Source: Paenibacillus sp. SYP-B3998
GTDB taxonomy: Bacteria; Bacillota; Bacilli; Paenibacillales; NBRC-103111
Length of the DNA stretch: 64,000 nt
Reading direction: 5' to 3'
Assembly: GCF_010820665.1 (NCBI RefSeq)
Contig: NZ_JAAIKC010000005.1
Coordinates: 310,001-374,000, forward strand
A program made the position numbers and the translations under genes. Below, one piece after another: positions 59,919 to 64,000 of the stretch (the first letter of the stretch is position 1; every line of letters starts with the position of its first letter). The notes beneath the pieces were generated by a model that worked only from the letters and a program-made list of their open reading frames with translations, made no database searches and was not told where the DNA came from.

Positions 59919-61916
59919 TTACCAAGCGATCCAACCGAATGTAGTTTGCAACAACTGAATGAGGCCGAGATTCCAACGGATTCTCCATATCCGATCCACT
60001 TCAGTTTGGAAGTAGTTATTAATATGTTTGTTCTCAAGCACCAGCGAATAGTTGGGATCGATACGTACCCAGTCTACGGGGCTAGTGTGTGTTAGCTTAT
60101 ATTCGATGCTGGCCGCGGAGCCATCCCAAGTTTTATCGAGTGTGGTCCCGTCTGTAAAATGAAACTGGATGGGTACTGCGGGCGAATTGCCACCGCGTTT
60201 GGAGATGAGAATCGTGCTGTCGTAAGCTGCAGTACCATTTACTTTGTTCGCTTTGACTTTGATGCTTTCTACGGTGTAATCCATCATCATGCTGCCATAT
60301 ACATATTGATTGAAGAAATCGTCCCACTTCGTTTTCGTTACATCCTCAACGACTTTCTGGAAATCCTTTGTAGAAGGGTGCTTAAACTCCCAACGTTGAA
60401 AATAAGTCGTCATGATGCGATCCATGGTTTTGATGCCGACTTGCTTTTCAATTTCTTTTAATACCAACTTTGCGCGCGTGTATACATTATCTGCGTACTC
60501 GCCGTGTCCCTTATAATGCCAAGCGTTCAACTGGAGCGCATTAGGGGATGTAATATAGCTGGATTCCACAGCGAGATTAGACGGCACGCCATACTCAGCC
60601 TCCATCACTTTGTCCTCAGCGTAGGAAGTGAAGCCCTCGTCCAACCAAGCTTCTTCAAATTCGTTGGTTGCAACGAGACCATAGAAAAATTGATGTCCGA
60701 TTTCATGGACGACGACTCGTTCCAACTCAAGGTCAGGATCTTTCTCGCCGGCTCCCCAAGCAGTAACGAGTGTCGGATATTCCATGCCTCCCACTCCGTT
60801 GCCGTCCGCAGGCGGAACGACAATTGAAAGTGTCGAATAGGGGTACGAACCGTACCATTGACTGTAGCGGGAAAGCGCTTTTTTAGCCGCATACAAATAT
60901 CGATCTTTTAAATCTTTATGATTCGGGTCTAGATAGAGCTTGATTTTGACACCGGGAATTTGTGGGGTGGAGAAGGGTTCTTCCACGTAGACGAAATTCG
61001 GCGATGCTGACCAAGCGAAATCATGAACATCTTCGGCATAGAATTGGTATGTCTTTTTGTCGTTTTCCGTTACGGCCGGTTTGATTGGGAAGCCCGTGGC
61101 GGCAACTGTGTAATTGGCCGGTACTTGAATCTTCACATCGTACATACCGAAATCTGAATAAAATTCTGAATTCCCATGATATTGATGCAGGTTCCAACCA
61201 TCGGTCGTGCGACCGCGTGTACCAGTTACTTCGTAAGCAGCGACCTTAGGGAACCACTGGCCAGCCATGACGAAATCATCGACATAGCCCATTCTTGCAA
61301 AAGCAGAGGGGAGCTTAACGAGAAATTCAGTTTGAATCGTGACATGTTCCCCGGCTCCAACTGCCTTGGGCAGCGGAATCTTCAGCAGCGTATGATCATC
61401 TTGGTTACCGTCATCAGGCTGAACGAACTCCATTCGTTGAGTGAGGTCACTGCCGTCGTCAGCTTTCACCGATAGCAGATCCATGCTCCCTACGCTCTCT
61501 GTTTTCGCTGCATCCTGACGAAGCTTGCCGCCTGACTCGCGCATGAAGGTTGTTTTTTTGGATGCGAACGCATTCGGATACAGATGCAGATAAAGCTCTT
61601 GTACGGGAGCAGTCCCCGGATTTTCCCATGTTAGAGCTTGTTGTCCTTGTAATTGTTTCGTATCTGGGGAGTAGGCGACGTTCATATGATACTCGGTAAT
61701 ACGATAGCTGAGCGGCTTCGCCGCTTGCTTATCCATTGGTGTGGCAGGATCAAGCTGTTGCATGTCCGGTGACGGCACAGACGGTTCCTCCCGAGAGACG
61801 GGGGCAGCAGGCTTGAAGGTGGACGGGAGCAAAGATTCTGACAACAGGACAGAGCCTGCTGCAAGGAGCATAACGACAATCCACTGTAACTTGCGGTTTT
61901 TGAATAAAACATTCAT
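59919..61916 (-). CDS. M1-family zinc metallopeptidase, membrane-anchored
   Basis: 665 residues from the ATG at 61916 (GGGGTGA upstream; the frame to 61940 is less likely). An N-terminal signal-anchor near residues 10-28 (WIVVMLLAAGSVLLSE), then a Pro/Ser-rich segment, then an M1 beta-domain from about 65. The gluzincin site HEIGHQFFYGLVATNEF with AWLDEGF gives the HExxH...E metal ligands near residue 405-430, and GGMEYP the exopeptidase motif near 375. It should trim N-terminal residues from external peptides. A family with one N-terminal span is common in Paenibacillus. Confidence 0.9.
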   Translation of the reverse strand: MNVLFKNRKLQWIVVMLLAAGSVLLSESLLPSTFKPAAPVSREEPSVPSPDMQQLDPATPMDKQAAKPLSYRITEYHMNVAYSPDTKQLQGQQALTWENPGTAPVQELYLHLYPNAFASKKTTFMRESGGKLRQDAAKTESVGSMDLLSVKADDGSDLTQRMEFVQPDDGNQDDHTLLKIPLPKAVGAGEHVTIQTEFLVKLPSAFARMGYVDDFVMAGQWFPKVAAYEVTGTRGRTTDGWNLHQYHGNSEFYSDFGMYDVKIQVPANYTVAATGFPIKPAVTENDKKTYQFYAEDVHDFAWSASPNFVYVEEPFSTPQIPGVKIKLYLDPNHKDLKDRYLYAAKKALSRYSQWYGSYPYSTLSIVVPPADGNGVGGMEYPTLVTAWGAGEKDPDLELERVVVHEIGHQFFYGLVATNEFEEAWLDEGFTSYAEDKVMEAEYGVPSNLAVESSYITSPNALQLNAWHYKGHGEYADNVYTRAKLVLKEIEKQVGIKTMDRIMTTYFQRWEFKHPSTKDFQKVVEDVTKTKWDDFFNQYVYGSMMMDYTVESIKVKANKVNGTAAYDSTILISKRGGNSPAVPIQFHFTDGTTLDKTWDGSAASIEYKLTHTSPVDWVRIDPNYSLVLENKHINNYFQTEVDRIWRIRWNLGLIQLLQTTFGWIAW

Positions 61917-62015
61917 GATATTCACCCCGTTGACAAGCATCTACAGCCATATATATGTAGACAACCTAGGGATTATTTCTGCAAATTGATTTTTTGTGTT
62001 AAATTCTATATACTT

Positions 62016-62037
62016 ACCTAACTAATATTAGTTAGGT
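62016..62037 (+). promoter_or_regulatory. Perfect 22-bp palindromic operator of the TetR-SMR operon
   Basis: ACCTAACTAAT and ATTAGTTAGGT (62016-62026 and 62027-62037) form an uninterrupted palindrome ending two bases before the GTG start. A TATATA (62007-62012) just upstream may be the -10. This is the size and symmetry expected of a TetR operator for autorepression. Confidence 0.75.
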
Positions 62038-62038
62038 T

Positions 62039-62632
62039 GTGGAATGGATGAGTGCTACGCGGATTCGAGAAGCGGCTATTGAACTATTTGCGAATCAAGG
62101 TTATGAGAAAACGACATTGAGCGATATTGCTCGGAGAGTAGGCATTAAGACGCCTTCTATTTATGCGCATTATGCCTCTAAGGAGGATCTGTTTCTCGCG
62201 GTTACAGAGGAAGTGATTAACAACAACGTATATATCATGCGCGATCAATATGGGAAGGAAACGGACGCAGATCCTGAGAAGCAGATCATGCATTATTTTC
62301 ATCGTGTAACGAATACCTTTCGTCACGATCATTATCATTTATTTTATAAAAGGTTTATTTTTTTTCCGCCAGATGCGCTGAAAGAGAAGCTGCTGCAACC
62401 CTTTTTGCAAGGAGAGAAGGAAATGACGGAAAGCTTGATCCGTTTATACAAGGCAGGCGTAGATGCCGGACAATTTCGTTCCATGGAGACTGATTGCTTC
62501 ATAGCGGCATTTTACTGTGCAGTGGACGGTTTGTTCATGCAGTATCAATTATATGAGGCAGAAGAATATGACCAAAGAAAAGCGCGCGTATGGGATTTCT
62601 TCAGCGCAGGCTTACGAAGCAACAAGGAGTGA
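62039..62632 (+). CDS. TetR-family transcriptional repressor
   Basis: 197 residues if GTG at 62039 is the start; the ATG at 62048 would give 194. The HTH is at the N-terminus: IREAAIELFANQGYEKTTLS, then DIARRVGIKTPSIYAHYASK with the recognition helix. The rest is a helical ligand-binding domain (FFPPDALKEKLL, DGLFMQYQLYEAEEYDQRK). It is followed directly by two SMR genes, and a palindrome sits at its own start. The layout matches B. subtilis yvdT-yvdS-yvdR. Confidence 0.9.
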   Translation: MEWMSATRIREAAIELFANQGYEKTTLSDIARRVGIKTPSIYAHYASKEDLFLAVTEEVINNNVYIMRDQYGKETDADPEKQIMHYFHRVTNTFRHDHYHLFYKRFIFFPPDALKEKLLQPFLQGEKEMTESLIRLYKAGVDAGQFRSMETDCFIAAFYCAVDGLFMQYQLYEAEEYDQRKARVWDFFSAGLRSNKE

Positions 62633-62638
62633 ATGCAC

Positions 62639-62980
62639 ATGAATAAGTATTGGATGTATGTGATTATCTCCGGTATTACGGAGATTTTCTGGGTTGCGGG
62701 CTTGAAATATACCGAATCCTACTGGGGGTGGCTGATCGTGATAGCGGCTATATCGATTAGCTTTGTGCTCCTTCTGAAGGCATGCGCGGTCTTGCCGACG
62801 GGAACTGTGTACGCTGTATTTGCCGGGATCGGAACGGTGGGAACGGTGCTTACAGAGATGGTTATTTTCAAAGAGCCCATCCATCTCGCGAAAATAGGGC
62901 TCATATTCGTATTATTGATCGGTATTATCGGGTTGAAGAGCGTAACGTCCGAGTCCAAGCAGCAAACAAAATCATCTTGA
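62639..62980 (+). CDS. SMR-family efflux protein, first of a pair
   Basis: 113 residues from the ATG at 62639 (AAGGAGTGA eight bases upstream; ATG at 62633 too close). Four spans; the conserved Glu is at residue 14 in VIISGITEIFWVAGLK. LPTGTVYAVFAGIGTVGTVL is the span 3 signature. It ends in a Ser/Lys/Gln-rich tail. The next gene encodes a second SMR protein; such tandem pairs (YkkCD, EbrAB, YvdSR) form heterodimers that export cations or drugs. Confidence 0.9.
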   Translation: MNKYWMYVIISGITEIFWVAGLKYTESYWGWLIVIAAISISFVLLLKACAVLPTGTVYAVFAGIGTVGTVLTEMVIFKEPIHLAKIGLIFVLLIGIIGLKSVTSESKQQTKSS

Positions 62981-63010
62981 TAAACAGCAGGGAATAGGAG
63001 CAGGATTGAA

Positions 63011-63325
63011 ATGGCGTGGTTATTGCTAGTGGTATCGGGTTTTGGGGAAATTTTTAGTGTTATGGGCTTAAATAAGCTAAGTAAAGGGTTTAACCTGAAA
63101 GGATTACTTTTATTGGTATTCAGCCTGGGCACCAGCTTTTATTTGTTATCAATCGCTTTGCAGACGATTCCTATGGGAACAGCTTATGGCATATGGACGG
63201 GAATTGGTACGATTGGTGTTACGGTGGTGGGAATGTTGGTGTACGGAGAATCTAGGGATGTGCGGAGACTGCTCTTCATTGGAATGATTATGGTCTCAAC
63301 TATTGGTTTAAAGTTGGTTTCCTAG
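63011..63325 (+). CDS. SMR-family efflux protein, second of a pair
   Basis: 104 residues with four spans and the conserved Glu in VVSGFGEIFSVMGLN near residue 13. PMGTAYGIWTGIGTIGVTVV is the span 3 signature. Asymmetric charge in the loops relative to its partner (for example KLSKGFNLKG here) agrees with opposite membrane orientation, as known for EbrAB and YkkCD pairs. It is the last gene of the TetR-controlled operon. Confidence 0.9.
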   Translation: MAWLLLVVSGFGEIFSVMGLNKLSKGFNLKGLLLLVFSLGTSFYLLSIALQTIPMGTAYGIWTGIGTIGVTVVGMLVYGESRDVRRLLFIGMIMVSTIGLKLVS

Positions 63326-63334
63326 CCAGCGCCC

Positions 63335-63363
63335 TTGTTCTCGGAAGCCACTTTGGCTACAAT
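63335..63363 (+). promoter_or_regulatory. Candidate ywhD promoter
   Basis: TTGTTC (63335-63340), 17-bp spacer, TACAAT (63358-63363), 48 bases before the ATG. The -35 matches only three of six. Confidence 0.45.
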
Positions 63364-63410
63364 GAATGCATAGTGTAGGTTCATAATGAGAAGAGCGGGA
63401 AGGTGCCCAG

Positions 63411-63902
63411 ATGGACGGAGAAAAAAAGAAACTGGCTTTAAATATTGTAAGCTCCAAAGTAAACCATAAAGGCTTTGGCGCAGGCGCGATCGATCTTAGC
63501 AATGTATCCAGCATCATTATTGATGGAGACGAGGCTTATTTAGATAATGGCGCTCTGCATGCCAAAAGCAAAATTGAGAAGGGGATTAAGTTCTCCGTGA
63601 ATAAAGAAGACGTCCCTAATGGCCGTAAATCTTGGATCGTTTGGGTCGCGGTAGACCGCACAGAGGAAGGCGCCTACTACGCTGGACTAACTGCATGCGA
63701 GATGTTGGTTGATACGGAAGCCCGCAGAGGATGGAAAATACTCGCTGATCACGTCAACAAGATGGATGCGGCGATGAAGCGTAAGTTTGTACTAGACGGG
63801 TTGGATGAAAAGGAGCGTGCAGCGCTCAAAAATCAACTTATCGCACACAACGAAGAATGGTGGAATCGTTCGGATCAAAGTCTGAAGGATGCGCTTTCAT
63901 AA
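63411..63902 (+). CDS. ywhD: YwhD-family protein
   Basis: 163 residues. The block DLSNVSSIIIDGDEAYLDNG, then LHAKSKIEKGIKF, NKEDVPNGRKSWIVWVAVDR and YYAGLTACEML, near residues 30-115, matches my memory of B. subtilis YwhD closely. The function is unknown. GGGAAGGTG lies upstream. In Bacillus it precedes genes for a PBP-type transglycosylase; here a promoter is visible downstream at the window edge. Confidence 0.85.
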   Translation: MDGEKKKLALNIVSSKVNHKGFGAGAIDLSNVSSIIIDGDEAYLDNGALHAKSKIEKGIKFSVNKEDVPNGRKSWIVWVAVDRTEEGAYYAGLTACEMLVDTEARRGWKILADHVNKMDAAMKRKFVLDGLDEKERAALKNQLIAHNEEWWNRSDQSLKDALS

Positions 63903-63949
63903 AAACATAATCTACCTATTTAGTATTTATGAACATTATGTGTCATCCA

Positions 63950-63978
63950 TTGTGACAGTAGAGTGAACCGAGTATACT
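63950..63978 (+). promoter_or_regulatory. Promoter for a gene beyond the right edge
   Basis: TTGTGA (63950-63955), 17-bp spacer, TATACT (63973-63978). It directs transcription out of the window; the gene it serves is not visible. Confidence 0.55.
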
Positions 63979-64000
63979 AGACCCTAGTGTATGTTACCTC

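Noticed and set aside
1..64000. CRISPR arrays, transposases, integrases, att sites, rRNA and tRNA genes
   Set aside because: None were seen. Direct repeats found are short and tied to terminators or operators.

Overview
The window looks like a chromosomal segment of a Gram-positive, low-to-moderate GC Bacillota, most likely Paenibacillus or a close relative. The evidence is indirect but consistent: strong AGGAGG-type ribosome binding sites with TTG and GTG starts, a Bacillus-type guanosine ABC importer, LplB/YtcP/LipO-type sugar transport genes with a YesM/YesN two-component pair, an SLH-anchored exoprotein, a class-II GalT in a galKET operon, YwhD, a ydaO-type c-di-AMP riboswitch before an NlpC/P60 hydrolase, and many GNAT acetyltransferases. 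No rRNA, tRNA, CRISPR array, transposase or phage module was seen.

Layout. 0-5.5 kb: tail of a degenerate EAL-domain protein, then a BMP-family lipoprotein gene with its ABC importer (nupNOPQ type). 5.5-10.4 kb: an AraC regulator divergent from galK-galE-galT. 10.7-15.3 kb: an AcuI/YhdH oxidoreductase, a nitrilase-GNAT-GNAT cassette that looks like a split YhcX plus one extra GNAT, and a two-domain GNAT protein. 15.3-17.6 kb (minus): a stand-alone UMP kinase paralogue with its own promoter, a 24-codon leader ORF and a terminator that overlaps the leader stop codon, behind an Atg22-like MFS gene. 17.7-25.3 kb (minus): a CHASE3 hybrid histidine kinase and a SNF2 helicase/SWIM-finger pair. 25.5-30.6 kb: a small unknown protein, RecQ, pterin dehydratase, GNATs, a membrane protein and a rhodanese-type sulfurtransferase.

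30.6-34.7 kb looks accessory: a PadR regulator and a BtrH-type protein between two gene-free stretches, one with an 11-G homopolymer, then an MDR oxidoreductase and an XRE/membrane-protein pair. 35-38 kb is a MetQ-MetN-MetI importer without a recognisable SAM or T-box leader. 38-43.6 kb holds a 1380-residue SLH-anchored metallophosphoesterase and a lipoprotein of the beta-lactamase fold. 43.7-50.1 kb is a sugar ABC importer (two permeases and a lipoprotein) followed by its YesN/YesM sensor pair. 50.2-55.8 kb has a DHA2 efflux pump with a large palindrome at its promoter, a collagen-like protein, a class-3 lipase and an ABC exporter.

55.9-64 kb includes a reading frame with no usable start codon, a guanidinium exporter under a guanidine-I riboswitch, a decayed photolyase gene, an NlpC/P60 hydrolase under a c-di-AMP riboswitch, an M1 peptidase with a membrane protein, a TetR regulator with paired SMR genes, and ywhD. 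The most promising regulatory finding is the leader-peptide/terminator arrangement in front of the UMP kinase paralogue. A recurring theme is an intrinsic-terminator-like hairpin directly after each of three solute-binding-protein genes.
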